Notes: generated by a model from the letters alone, not told the origin. DNA of 64,000 bases from JANNPJ01 sp965200525 (GCA_965200525.1 OZ241368.1:2046001-2110000); one strand, 5' to 3'; positions 1 through 8,228 are shown, counted from the first letter of the stretch. Program-made: numbers and translations.

Positions 1-1
1 G

Positions 2-247
2 CACGATCTGGACCGGTCGATGGGAGATACCGGGGTCTGCTGGGACAACGCCGGCGCGGAATCGTTCTGGTCGACGTTCAAGCACGAGCACTACTACCGG
101 CACACCTACGCTACCCGGACCGAACTCGTTGCATCAGTTGACAATTGGATTGACTGGTTCAACACTGAACGTCGTCACTCCGCGATCGGGATGCTCAGCC
201 CCAACCGGTTCGAGCAGTCCCTGACAGGAACAGCACAAGCTGCTTAG
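2..247 (+). CDS. IS3-family transposase, C-terminal fragment, cut by the window edge
   Basis: This is the 3' end of the integrase-core (rve) domain of an IS3-family OrfB transposase, which cuts and joins insertion sequence DNA. The frame is open to the left edge, so the gene starts outside the window. Visible are the SMGDTG..WDNA block, the catalytic Glu in AESF, and the family C-terminal pattern FNTERRHSAIGMLSP. Just after the stop (about 252-275) lies a G-rich stretch that could be the element's terminal repeat, but the partner end is not in view. Its position next to the peptide locus marks the left border of that island. Family assignment is firm; whether the element is intact is unknown. 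Confidence 0.85.
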   Translation, partial: HDLDRSMGDTGVCWDNAGAESFWSTFKHEHYYRHTYATRTELVASVDNWIDWFNTERRHSAIGMLSPNRFEQSLTGTAQAA

Positions 248-395
248 AAACCTGTCCACCGTTCGGGGGGAACCTCAGCTGCGGCTTGGACGAGTTCGAT
301 CAACTCGTCTAAGCCGGGCCGGGTTCGGTCAGGTTAAAGACGCTGCGGCGGGTCAAGACCGTCTCGAGCATTGAGTCCGGTCGAAGGGTGCCCAA

Positions 396-1694
396 TTAGG
401 AGATGCCCCGTTCGACGGGGCCTGCGGATGCGGTGCTAAGGACGCCTGCGCCTGTGACCAGCGGCTGAGGACAAGAGGTTGGGCGGGATGGGATGAGCCG
501 GTCCAGGAGTGGCGCGGTGGCGGCAGTCGTCACGATGGCCATGAGCACCAGGATGGTGAACAAGTCAGAGCTGATGACTCCGATCTGTCGGCCTATTCCG
601 AGGACGACGAGTTCGGTGAGTCCGCGGCAGTTCATCAGGACGCCGAGGGCGGCGGCCTGACGCCAGTCATGCCCGCCCAGGCGGGCTGCGCCAGTCGTGC
701 CGGCCCATTTCCCGGTGACGGCGACCGCCAGGACCACGCACGCCCATCCCCACTGCGCGAGGGACAGGCCCGTCAGGTCGGTGTGAAGTCCGAAGTCGAG
801 GAAGTAAAGGGGCAGCAGGACGGGCACGAACACGGCGCGCAGTCGGCTAGTGCAACGCTCGACCGGAGCAAGGTCTCGGGCGGTCACTGCGCCGAAGAGG
901 AACGCCCCCACGGCTGGGTGGACGCCGATCCGGTCGGTGACGTAGGCGGTGAACCACAACCCGGCGCACAGCAGCACAAGGACGAGGTCGTCGGACCTTC
1001 TGCCGGCGCGAGCCAGCAACCCTGTCAACACCGGTCGCACCCGGGTAAGGGTGATGGTCAGGGCGGCCAGCAGGCCGATGGTGACCAGGGCGGTCAGCGG
1101 CGTGCCGGTGGTGGTGAGGGCGACGACGGCGGCCAGTAGGCACCAGGCGATGGCGTCGTTGGTGGCGGCGACGGCTAGGGCGAAGCTGCCCAGCGGGGTG
1201 GATTGCAGGTCTCGGTCGGCCAGCAGGCGAGCCAGGACCGGGAACGCGGTGATGCTGAGCGCGACGGCGACGAAGAGTATGAAAGGCAGTCGGTGGACAC
1301 CGGGCGGCGCGAACTTCGGGTACATCGCTGCGGCCAGGGCGGCGCCGAGGGTCATGGGCAGCAGCAGGCTGGCGAGGCTGACGCCGACCAGGGCGCGCCG
1401 CTGGGTGCGCAGGCCCGACAGGTCGAGTTCGTGCCCGATGAGGAACACGAACGCCAGTAAGGCGAGATTTCCGAAGGCGGCCGTCAATGGCAGGACCGTC
1501 GAGGGCAGCAGGAGGTGCTGCAGGTCCGGTTCCAGCCATCCCAGCAGAGAGGGGCCCAACAGGACGCCGACGAGGATTTCACCGATGACCGCAGGCTGAC
1601 CGATTGTGCGCGCGGCCCAGCCACCGGCATGGCAGGCCAGGATCGCGCCGGGCACGACCAGGAGAAGCGACAGCAAAACGTCGGAGGGCAGCAT
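396..1694 (-). CDS. CPA2-type cation/proton antiporter (KefB/NapA-like)
   Basis: Integral membrane transporter of 432 residues, predicted to exchange Na+ or K+ for protons, or to export a small charged solute. It has about a dozen hydrophobic segments and the family signatures GQPAVIGEILVGVLLGPSLLG near the N-terminus, a charged ATNDAIAW motif in the middle (the ND pair that carries the ion in this family) and GAFLFGAV near the C-terminal half. I chose the ATG at 1694 because AGGAG sits 7 nt upstream and the hydrophobic N-terminus begins there; an upstream in-frame ATG (1775) has no clear ribosome binding site. It is the last gene of the minus-strand row that starts with the repeat peptide, so it may export the product or balance ions for the producer. 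That role is inference. Confidence 0.85.
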   Translation of the reverse strand: MLPSDVLLSLLLVVPGAILACHAGGWAARTIGQPAVIGEILVGVLLGPSLLGWLEPDLQHLLLPSTVLPLTAAFGNLALLAFVFLIGHELDLSGLRTQRRALVGVSLASLLLPMTLGAALAAAMYPKFAPPGVHRLPFILFVAVALSITAFPVLARLLADRDLQSTPLGSFALAVAATNDAIAWCLLAAVVALTTTGTPLTALVTIGLLAALTITLTRVRPVLTGLLARAGRRSDDLVLVLLCAGLWFTAYVTDRIGVHPAVGAFLFGAVTARDLAPVERCTSRLRAVFVPVLLPLYFLDFGLHTDLTGLSLAQWGWACVVLAVAVTGKWAGTTGAARLGGHDWRQAAALGVLMNCRGLTELVVLGIGRQIGVISSDLFTILVLMAIVTTAATAPLLDRLIPSRPTSCPQPLVTGAGVLSTASAGPVERGIS

Positions 1695-1792
1695 GGAGCA
1701 ACTCCTGACAGACGGCATCGTGGGCGGGGCGACCGGAGGCAGCCGATAGCCGAATCGCTCCGGTGGTGCGGACATGGAGGGGCCTTTACGGG

Positions 1793-2728
1793 TCACGTCC
1801 GCCGGAGCGGAAGGGTCGTGCAGCGAAGTGACCCGGGCACGCGGGTCACCTCCGAATAGTCGATGACCAGTACCTCGATCCCGGCGGCGCGCAGGCACCC
1901 GGCGAGGCGGTCACTGCCTTGCGCCGCGACGACGACGCCGGGCTCGAGGGCGAGCATGTTGACCTGGACTGCCCGTGCTTCGTCGCTGGTGACGTCGATG
2001 AGCTGGGGGAACCGGGCCTCGAACCAGGCGATCTGGCGACGAGGGAACGCGGCGCGGTGGATGAGGGCGGTGCCGGGGGCGACGATATTGAAGTGATCGT
2101 CGAGGTGGACGATGCCGGGGCCGGCGAAGTGGACGGGCACGACCTCACGGTCGATGCCGTGCCTGGTCAGAGCAACCTGGAGGGCGGCGGCGCCCTCGGG
2201 TGAGGTTTCCTCGCTGAGACCCACCAGGACGCAGCCGTCGTGGAGCATGACGTCTCCGCCCTCAATGCTGCCCGTGCTCACCGTCCTCGTGGTCTGGTCG
2301 CCGCTGGGCTCGCCTGTCTGGCCGCGGGTGAGAGCGGTGAGGCCATCGGCCTCGGGCAGGCGGTGAGTGGAGTTCAGGCGGGCGGCGAAGAGGACGTGAT
2401 CGATGACGAAGGCGATGTCGCGGGGGTAGTGCTGGGCCGGGCAACCCGGGATTTCTGGAAGAATCAGGACCTCGGTGCCGCGCTCGCGCAGGAGGCTGAT
2501 CAGTGTGTTCTGCTGGGCGCGGACCACGCCCGGTGCGTACGGGGCCCAGTTGCTGGTGGTTTTCTGCCTGGCCAGGATTGGGTGAACGCTTGGTCCGTCG
2601 AGGTCGGGCAGGTCATTCCCGGCGTAGCGCATCGCTACGCGCCGCAAGGTGCCGTACTCGGTTGATGCGCCCACGGCCAGCGCGGGCACGCTCGTCGTAG
2701 AAGTCGGAATGCCAGAGGTAGAGGGCAT
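1793..2728 (-). CDS. DDAH/arginine deiminase-like guanidino-group hydrolase
   Basis: Member of the amidinotransferase/pentein fold, 311 residues. The family uses a Cys-His-acid set to attack the guanidino carbon of arginine-type substrates, releasing citrulline or ornithine-type products. Visible are the EGGD motif (about 156-159), the histidine in IVHLDD (H208) and the nucleophile near the C-terminus in SLRCTTLPLRR (C303), all in the order expected for dimethylarginine dimethylaminohydrolases. GGAGG lies 10 nt before the ATG at 2728. It follows the GFA gene in the same direction by 80 bp. With the second pentein enzyme at 5518-6690 it gives the locus two guanidino-directed enzymes, so the Arg of the repeat peptide is an obvious candidate substrate. 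Free methylarginine or agmatine-like substrates remain possible. Confidence 0.8.
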   Translation of the reverse strand: MPSTSGIPTSTTSVPALAVGASTEYGTLRRVAMRYAGNDLPDLDGPSVHPILARQKTTSNWAPYAPGVVRAQQNTLISLLRERGTEVLILPEIPGCPAQHYPRDIAFVIDHVLFAARLNSTHRLPEADGLTALTRGQTGEPSGDQTTRTVSTGSIEGGDVMLHDGCVLVGLSEETSPEGAAALQVALTRHGIDREVVPVHFAGPGIVHLDDHFNIVAPGTALIHRAAFPRRQIAWFEARFPQLIDVTSDEARAVQVNMLALEPGVVVAAQGSDRLAGCLRAAGIEVLVIDYSEVTRVPGSLRCTTLPLRRT

Positions 2729-2808
2729 GACGGTGGGGCCTCCGATCGGTCCGGGTGACGGGAGGGTCGGCCCGTCACCCGGACGGGCGAACGCTGCGCC
2801 GCAGTGGC

Positions 2809-3243
2809 TCAGCTGGTGGAGCTGTGCTGCGTGTCGGGGATCTGATCGAGCCAGGGCACGGCGGTGTCGCGGAACGACTGGTTGACCGGGGTGAGGCGGG
2901 GGTCGTCCTGTTCGTCGAGCGCGGACAGGTTGATCCCGATGGTGGTGTCGCCGTAGTCGAAGGCCGCGATGTGGCTGCCGCAGATGGGGCAGAATCCACG
3001 CTTGGTCTCACCCTTGAAGGTGTCGTACCAGGTCGGCTCGCCGCCTTCGCCGGTCCAGGTGAGTCCGGCCAGGGGGTAGCCAACCCAGGACTGCAGCGGT
3101 CCACCGGCCCGCTTCTGGCAGTGCGGGCAACTGCACACGTGCGGGTAGTCGGGCTCGTCGGTGACGGTGAAGCGGATGTTCCCGCAGAGGCAGCCACCGG
3201 CCACCACCATCTTCGGCTCGGGGTCGGGGGTCATGTCGGGCAT
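2809..3243 (-). CDS. GFA/CENP-V family zinc protein
   Basis: Small soluble protein (144 residues) of the glutathione-dependent formaldehyde-activating enzyme (GFA) fold. The zinc-binding set is visible: CLCG (18-21), CSCPHC (37-42) and FCPICGSHIA further on, with the usual order of the family. Members bind thiol adducts such as S-hydroxymethyl-glutathione, but most are uncharacterised. The start at 3243 overlaps the stop of the diiron oxidase gene (ATGA arrangement), which indicates translational coupling; the longer frame to 3282 would lie inside that gene. In this locus it could deal with formaldehyde or another aldehyde released by the oxygenases, which is inference from context only. Confidence 0.85.
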   Translation of the reverse strand: MPDMTPDPEPKMVVAGGCLCGNIRFTVTDEPDYPHVCSCPHCQKRAGGPLQSWVGYPLAGLTWTGEGGEPTWYDTFKGETKRGFCPICGSHIAAFDYGDTTIGINLSALDEQDDPRLTPVNQSFRDTAVPWLDQIPDTQHSSTS

Positions 3244-4088
3244 CAGCCGATCTCCTTTGCGCGGTGGGCCAGGTCGGTCCACCAGCTTGTCATCCCGGTG
3301 AAGATCTGAAGGAACCCTTCAAGTGCCTGCGGCAGGTCAAACCCGTACAGGCCGCTGTTGCGGATGAACTGCGCCAGGCCCTCGACATGCGCGGCCTCGA
3401 CGCTGAGGCCGCCGATCTGAGCGGCCTCGTGGTCGTCGTCCAGGTGCAGGCGGTAGTAGTAGTCCAGCGAGGGCAGGTCAGCGCCGGCGCCCTGACCGGT
3501 GACCTGCCCGTACCGGTCGGTGATGTCCCGCAGGATCTCGGTCTCGGCGATGGCGACGCCCTCAGTGGCGTAGTAGCCGCCGGCGATCAGGCTGGGCATG
3601 TGCGAGTTGACCAGCACCTGGTGCAGCAGGACGAGGGTCGCGGTCTCGGGTGCCGGGACGTGTCCGTTGACCATCAGGTGCAGGTCGCTGAGCAAGGCAT
3701 TGGTGTAAAGGATGTAGTGGGCCGGGACCTTGCCGCGCTCGCCGCCTTCTTCCAGGTAGTTGCGGCGCAGCTCGTGAGCCAGCTCCGGGGAGTACCCGGC
3801 CACGGTGTCGGCGGCCAGGCGCAGGAACTGCGCGTTGTAGCGCGCGAAGACCGCCAACTCCGCGATGTACATGCGGGCCTGGGCCTGGCCGAGGCTCGCA
3901 GGGCCCACGAGTTCGCGAATCTGGGCGTAGACGGCGTCGATCATCGGGGCCAGGTGCTCACTGACCAGTTCGTCTCCGCAGTCCGGCTTGCCGAGCAGGA
4001 CGGCTTGGATGAAGTCCCGGGTCCGGGGGTTGGCTTCAAGATAGGTCTCGACCAGAGAGGTGCCGGTCAGACGCTCAAGAGTAATCAT
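3243..4088 (-). CDS. Haem-oxygenase-like diiron oxidase/oxygenase (HDO, iron-containing redox enzyme family)
   Basis: All-helical protein of 281 residues that I place in the iron-containing redox enzyme (HDO) family, known for N-oxygenation, C-C cleavage and desaturation of amino-acid-like substrates (SznF central domain, UndA and BesC are known relatives of the fold). Candidate metal ligands are in LEEGGERGKVPAH (E113/E114, H124), YYATEG (E176) and RLHLDDDHE (H215, D219, H220), the spacing expected from three core helices. It is translationally coupled to the GFA gene. Together with the JmjC and TauD proteins and the desaturase it makes four iron oxygen-activating enzymes in one locus. The exact reaction cannot be read from the sequence. 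Confidence 0.75.
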   Translation of the reverse strand: MITLERLTGTSLVETYLEANPRTRDFIQAVLLGKPDCGDELVSEHLAPMIDAVYAQIRELVGPASLGQAQARMYIAELAVFARYNAQFLRLAADTVAGYSPELAHELRRNYLEEGGERGKVPAHYILYTNALLSDLHLMVNGHVPAPETATLVLLHQVLVNSHMPSLIAGGYYATEGVAIAETEILRDITDRYGQVTGQGAGADLPSLDYYYRLHLDDDHEAAQIGGLSVEAAHVEGLAQFIRNSGLYGFDLPQALEGFLQIFTGMTSWWTDLAHRAKEIG

Positions 4089-4145
4089 GACGGGTCTCCT
4101 TCACGTGCGTCGGAATCAGGTCGTAGGGGCGGGCTTCGTGGGGGC

Positions 4146-5417
4146 TCAGGAGGCTTCGGCGGGGATGACGTGCAGGCCGCCGGTAGCGCCCAGCGCGCGC
4201 ACAGCGCGCAGGAGACTTTCGTCGTCCGGCAGTACCAGGTGGTTCCCCTCGACGAGGGCGACGGCAGCCTGCGGGCTGAGCCCGTCGGGGGCCAGGTTGA
4301 CCTCAAACCCCCGCAGGAACGCCTGCTGTCCAGCCAGAATCAGCCGGTAGGGCTCGGTGACCGCGACCCGCGCGCCGGGGGTGACGCTCTTCGGGTCGAA
4401 GGCGGCAGCGGCGTCGATGCGGGCCAGGTCGGCGTCGACCATCTCCCATCCGCCGTTGCTCAGGACGGTGCGCCACCGCTGACGGGTGTGGGCATCAACG
4501 GCGGCTCCAACCTGCGCCGCGGCTGTGGCCAGGGCCTGCGCAGCCAGGCCCCTGAGCCGGTCAGCGACCGAAGCAGGCCCATTGGCAAGTGAGGCCATCG
4601 GGGAAGGCTGCCCGAGATGGGTGTCCGGGTCGCCCGCCAGGACGGCGTCGATCAGGTCGGGCAGCACCGCCTGGCGCAGGATCGCCGAGTCCGGGTAGGT
4701 GTACAGCGGCACGGCCACGGACACTGAAAACTCGTCCTGGCGCCCGACGTGGAACACCCGCCGGGGAAGGAAGAGGGCGTCGCCCGGTTCGAGGATGAAA
4801 TGCTCGGCCTGCTCCAGCAGCCATAGGTAGTCCCCGTAGAGGGAATCTTTTCCGCCGGTGAGCTTCTGGTACTCCTCGGCCGGCCAGGTGTAGAAATGTT
4901 TCACCCCGGGCCCGTAGTGGGTGAGGAACGCGTCCTCGTAGCCTTCGTGGACGCCGAAGGCGGTGCCGGAGTAGTTCCCGGCGAACGCGACCTGCTCAGC
5001 CCCGCCCATCGGCACGCCCCAACCATCCAAGAGGGAGGCCAGGAACGTGCCGAGGCCGGTGGCCAGGGACGGGCTCACGGTCTCAAGATTGTTGATCACC
5101 AGGCTGAACCGCTCGGCGCCGGTGATCTCCTGGATCCAGGGCACGAATCCGCCGTCCGGCCAAGCCGGCGCCTGCAAGACGATGTCGAGGAGGTCGTCGC
5201 GGCGATCCTCCTCGACGTACACCCGAGCGTGCGCAGAGATCTCAACGCCACTGGAGCGGGCGCGGCGGATCTGGGCGAACCCTTCCAGGACGGCGTCCGA
5301 GTTGGCCGCGTACGCCGGGATGATGCCCTTGAACAAATACGGCGCCGTCCGGTTCACGGTGCGAGCAGGGAACTCCTTGCTCCAGAAACTCGATTCCGGG
5401 GGCCAGGTGTCATTCAC
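4146..5417 (-). CDS. JmjC/cupin-superfamily oxygenase-like protein
   Basis: A 423-residue protein with a JmjC/Cupin_4-type double-stranded beta-helix core, a fold of Fe(II)/2-oxoglutarate oxygenases that hydroxylate proteins or peptides. The core runs from about residue 100 to 240: VINNLETV, then FGVHEGYEDAFL (first metal His, H157), KHFYTW, EPGDALFLPRRVFHVG (second His, H223) and SVSVAV. A C-terminal winged-helix-like region of about 150 residues follows, as in ribosomal oxygenases. Oddity: the usual HxD motif reads HEG here, so the carboxylate ligand is either displaced (E158, E161 or D162) or lost. It sits between the amidinotransferase and HDO genes, all on the minus strand. Peptide hydroxylase is the natural guess. 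Confidence 0.7.
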   Translation of the reverse strand: MNDTWPPESSFWSKEFPARTVNRTAPYLFKGIIPAYAANSDAVLEGFAQIRRARSSGVEISAHARVYVEEDRRDDLLDIVLQAPAWPDGGFVPWIQEITGAERFSLVINNLETVSPSLATGLGTFLASLLDGWGVPMGGAEQVAFAGNYSGTAFGVHEGYEDAFLTHYGPGVKHFYTWPAEEYQKLTGGKDSLYGDYLWLLEQAEHFILEPGDALFLPRRVFHVGRQDEFSVSVAVPLYTYPDSAILRQAVLPDLIDAVLAGDPDTHLGQPSPMASLANGPASVADRLRGLAAQALATAAAQVGAAVDAHTRQRWRTVLSNGGWEMVDADLARIDAAAAFDPKSVTPGARVAVTEPYRLILAGQQAFLRGFEVNLAPDGLSPQAAVALVEGNHLVLPDDESLLRAVRALGATGGLHVIPAEAS

Positions 5418-5517
5418 GCGAACTCCTCAAGGTTGGGGTGCTCACCCAGGCCGATGCTGGGCAGCGCCGGCCGGGCAGGTGCAGTTCAGGGAGTCGTGTC
5501 AGGTCGCGTCGGTCGTC

Positions 5518-6690
5518 TCAGGTCAGGTAGTCCTCGCAGCCACCGGTGCGGACGGTGTCGAGGGTGAAGCAGTGGAAACCGCCTCCGAACAGCCGGCGGT
5601 GCCGGTGCCGGACGGGGATCACGGTGAAACCAAGGCTCTCCAGGACCGAGATGAGCTCGGGGTAGTGGGAGTTCACGACGACGGTGTTCTCGTCGATCGA
5701 CAGGACGTTGATGTCGATGTAGCGGCTGGCCGTGGGGATGACGAAACCGAATTCGCTGTAGTCGGGTTCGAGCTGAGACATGGGCGGGGGGTAGATCGCC
5801 GTCCAGGACTGCATCGCCGCCGGCAAGTAGGGCAGGTACTGCGGGGACCGCAAGAGCATCAGTCCGGGCCGCAGAGGAACGACAATGCTGTCGATGTGGT
5901 TGTCGGCCATCGCGTCGAGGCGATGGAAACGCAGGTGCGGCAGGTTCAGGGTGAGCCACCGCAGTGCCAGTTCGTGGTTGTGGTTGGCGACGTTGACCAG
6001 GACGTCACGGCCCAGACGCTGACACTGGGCCCCGTCAAAAACCATCTCCAGGCCCAGACCCTCAATCTTCTGCGCGGATTCGATGCTCGTGGCCCGCGAT
6101 ATGTCGATGTTGCGGCGGGCAAAGTACGCGTCGTCAAGAGAGCCGGCTCCCAGCGCGGGTCGGGGCATGCTGAGCCAGTTCGACCCGGCCTCGAAGTACC
6201 GGTAGAAGGTCGGCTTGAGCAAGTCGTTCTCGAAAATCCGGGCGCGGATGTGCGGTGCGGTCTCGACGATCGTGTCGCCCAAGACAATGGTCTGATCACG
6301 GACGTTCAGCGGTGGAGTGGCACGAGCGGTCCACAGCGGCGAGGCAATGTCGACGTCCTTGCCCGGCGCGGCCGGGCGTAGCACAGTGACGCCATGGCCG
6401 CTCAGGGCCTCGACGAGTCCGCAGATGTCCTCGTTCAGCTCGTCCACCAACTGCGGCGGCATCGGCAGCAGTCCTTGCCCGGCACCGTCCAGCCCACCGA
6501 TAGCGAGGCGGGTGTCCAGAGTGCTGCGTCCGGCGCCGAGGACCGGGGCAACGTTCTCGAAGTAGAACAGCAGCCAGGAGGTTTCAACGTCGTGGGCGAA
6601 GTAGTGCTCAGCTCGCCCCACGACAACTTCACGCAGTGGCGACCACTCGTCGAAGCTATGCGCGGGGACGGCAACATCCGGCTGCGTCAT
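5518..6690 (-). CDS. L-arginine:X amidinotransferase-like protein
   Basis: A 390-residue pentein-fold enzyme close in layout to glycine amidinotransferase (AGAT) and the actinomycete StrB type, which move the amidino group of arginine onto an amine. The catalytic elements are present: acidic residue in VFDGAQC (D219), histidine in DNHIDS (H265) and nucleophilic cysteine in GGGFHCFTLD (C374), the last almost the same as the AGAT signature GGGFHC. ATG at 6690 is preceded by AGGAGG about 10 nt upstream. It follows the desaturase and precedes the JmjC gene. Possible acceptors are the Lys side chain of the repeat peptide, a peptide amine created by other enzymes, or a free amine; the sequence does not decide. 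Confidence 0.85.
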   Translation of the reverse strand: MTQPDVAVPAHSFDEWSPLREVVVGRAEHYFAHDVETSWLLFYFENVAPVLGAGRSTLDTRLAIGGLDGAGQGLLPMPPQLVDELNEDICGLVEALSGHGVTVLRPAAPGKDVDIASPLWTARATPPLNVRDQTIVLGDTIVETAPHIRARIFENDLLKPTFYRYFEAGSNWLSMPRPALGAGSLDDAYFARRNIDISRATSIESAQKIEGLGLEMVFDGAQCQRLGRDVLVNVANHNHELALRWLTLNLPHLRFHRLDAMADNHIDSIVVPLRPGLMLLRSPQYLPYLPAAMQSWTAIYPPPMSQLEPDYSEFGFVIPTASRYIDINVLSIDENTVVVNSHYPELISVLESLGFTVIPVRHRHRRLFGGGFHCFTLDTVRTGGCEDYLT

Positions 6691-6767
6691 GACAGGTGTC
6701 CTCCTTGGTCAGGATCTTTGGCGGGGCTCAGGGCCGGGTTTGCAGGCACTTCGAAATGCGTTCAAGG

Positions 6768-7895
6768 TCAAGCCAACGCACGGCGTCGGCGACCGGCCCG
6801 CACTACGACGCGGCCGTCTCTTGTCGAGCCGTGCACCGCAGTCGAGGTGACGAGGGTTGGGTCGCACAGCGCAAGCCGGGTGATGATGTCTTCGATCACG
6901 CACGGTCGGTCAGGAGTAGCGCGACGGCGGAAGAAGTAGCCACTGCACCAGGGCACCTCGTCCCAGCGGGACAGGCTCTGCTGGGCCAGTTGGGCCGCCT
7001 CCGGCAGCCGTCTCCAGGGGATCTGCGGGCACCAGTGATGGATGGGGTGGTACATGTCGTCGAGGTGGCCGCCGAGCAGGTGGCGGGTCAGCCAGTGCGA
7101 GGACCAGCCGCGGGTTTGCAGCAACGGGTCCGGGTTCTCGATCAGGCCGGCGTGGTTGCCGAGGTCAGTGAGCCATGTGACCACCGGGCGGACTAGGACG
7201 AGCGGAACCAGCCAGTACAGAAGTAATTCATCAAGGAGGCCGATGCGCCAGCACGCTCCGGCGGCTGAAGCCCAGATCAAGGCTCGTGCGCCCAGTGCCC
7301 GCCAACTCTCTGGCGGCGCCTTCGTCACCAAGGTCACCACGGCCGTCTTGGGTAGCCGCCAGATGGCGTTGCGGGCGATGACCTGCACAAAGAACCTGCT
7401 CCGGCTCGGGTAAGGGCCGGCCGCGCGAAGGTTCCCAGCCAGGTAGGACTGGAACATTGGGTCACCGGGCGAGCCGAGTTTGGCGTGGTGAACGTTGTGG
7501 GTGCTGCGGTAGGGAAGGAATCCCTCGCCGAGAAGCCCGGTGAGGAGGTATCCCACTACCCGGTTGCTACGACGGGTCCCCAGGAGCTTGGAGTGCACGC
7601 ACTCGTGCGCCAGATTGGACAGGTGTCGTTGCCGTACGCCGATGTAGGCGACCGCCACCAGGGGTCCTGCAACATGGCCAACCAGTGCACCGATCCACGC
7701 CGCACCCGCGATCGCGGCGATGTCCTGGCTGACGTCGAGGATCCCGACGGATGGGCGCCCACACAGCTTCTCCAGATCGGCCACGAGGTCTGATCCGAGA
7801 GCCCGGCGGACTGGACCCGATGCGCCGGTCCCACTGCGTGTCCTGGCGCGAGAAGGCGCAGGCCCTTGGTGAACACGCCGGGAAAATCGAGCCAC
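6768..7895 (-). CDS. Fatty-acid-desaturase-fold membrane diiron enzyme
   Basis: Integral membrane non-haem diiron enzyme, 375 residues from the start used here. The three histidine boxes are complete: HECVH (about 97-101), HNVHH (133-137) and HPIHH (283-287), with an extra conserved His in LGNHAG (about 248). Hydrophobic segments lie before box 1, after box 2 and around 225-245. I use the GTG at 7895 because GGAGG lies 6 nt upstream; the longest frame would start at an ATG (7973) in the loop of a perfect hairpin and has no good ribosome binding site. It is the first enzyme gene after the repeat peptide. Members desaturate or hydroxylate lipids, but some act on natural products or peptides, so a lipid tail or a peptide residue could be the target. 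Confidence 0.85.
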   Translation of the reverse strand: MARFSRRVHQGPAPSRARTRSGTGASGPVRRALGSDLVADLEKLCGRPSVGILDVSQDIAAIAGAAWIGALVGHVAGPLVAVAYIGVRQRHLSNLAHECVHSKLLGTRRSNRVVGYLLTGLLGEGFLPYRSTHNVHHAKLGSPGDPMFQSYLAGNLRAAGPYPSRSRFFVQVIARNAIWRLPKTAVVTLVTKAPPESWRALGARALIWASAAGACWRIGLLDELLLYWLVPLVLVRPVVTWLTDLGNHAGLIENPDPLLQTRGWSSHWLTRHLLGGHLDDMYHPIHHWCPQIPWRRLPEAAQLAQQSLSRWDEVPWCSGYFFRRRATPDRPCVIEDIITRLALCDPTLVTSTAVHGSTRDGRVVVRAGRRRRALA

Positions 7896-7954
7896 TTTGG
7901 TCCTCCACAGAATGAGATGTCGCACTGAAACGCCCACCGCGCGGCCGTGGACCG

Positions 7955-7993
7955 GACGGGCTGGGCGGCCCATGCTGGACCGCCCAGCCCGTC
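7955..7993 (-). terminator. Perfect 14-bp hairpin between peptide gene and enzyme genes (attenuator or terminator candidate)
   Basis: Arms at 7955-7968 and 7980-7993 are perfectly complementary (left arm GACGGGCTGGGCGG) with an 11-nt loop. It lies 40 nt after the peptide stop and about 60 nt before the desaturase start. There is no T-run, as is common for actinobacterial terminators. In RiPP operons such hairpins let the precursor mRNA outnumber the enzyme mRNA; that role is inferred here. Confidence 0.65.
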
Positions 7994-8033
7994 GGCGCGC
8001 ACCCCGATTGAGCGGGCGGACGCCGGACGATGA

Positions 8034-8228
8034 TCAGGCGTTGGCCAACTCACCGACGTCCGGGCGCATCCCCACCTTGGCCGCGTTCGGGCGCATCCCG
8101 GCTTTGGCGGCGTCCGGGCGCATCCCGGCCTTGGCCGCGTCCGGGCGCATCCCGAGCTTGACGGCGTCCGGGCGCATCCCGGCCTTGGCCGCGTCCGGGC
8201 GCATCCCGAGGTTGAGATTCCTGAGCAC
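8034..8228 (-). CDS. Repeat peptide, candidate multicore RiPP precursor
   Basis: A 64-residue peptide with a very short leader (MLRNLNLG) and six tandem units: MRPDAAKAG, MRPDAVKLG, MRPDAAKAG, MRPDAAKAG, MRPNAAKVG and a last unit MRPDVGELANA. Met, Arg and Pro are invariant; Lys is kept in five units and lost in the last. Because the repeat is 27 bp, all frames stay open, so the frame had to be chosen. This one has a GTG start 6 nt after AAGGGAG, G or C at nearly every third position, and conservative changes between units (D/N, A/V, A/L). It heads a row of iron oxygenases and guanidino-group enzymes, the usual context of a ribosomally made, modified peptide. I do not recognise the family. No cleavage enzyme is evident nearby. 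Confidence 0.75.
   Translation of the reverse strand: MLRNLNLGMRPDAAKAGMRPDAVKLGMRPDAAKAGMRPDAAKAGMRPNAAKVGMRPDVGELANA
8037..8204 (-). repeat. 27-bp tandem repeat, five full units plus a diverged sixth
   Basis: Units read on the minus strand at 8204-8178, 8177-8151, 8150-8124, 8123-8097, 8096-8070 and a longer final unit 8069-8037. Units 1, 3 and 4 differ only at silent or near-silent bases. The period is a multiple of three, so repeat number can change by slippage without breaking the frame. Confidence 0.95.

Noticed and set aside
3264..6381. Long plus-strand frames opposite the JmjC and amidinotransferase genes
   Set aside because: They are antisense to genes with clear catalytic motifs and show only low-complexity Gly/Val/Arg-rich translations.
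8037..8204. CRISPR-like or non-coding minisatellite reading of the repeat
   Set aside because: There are no spacers, and the units translate to a conserved peptide behind a ribosome binding site.
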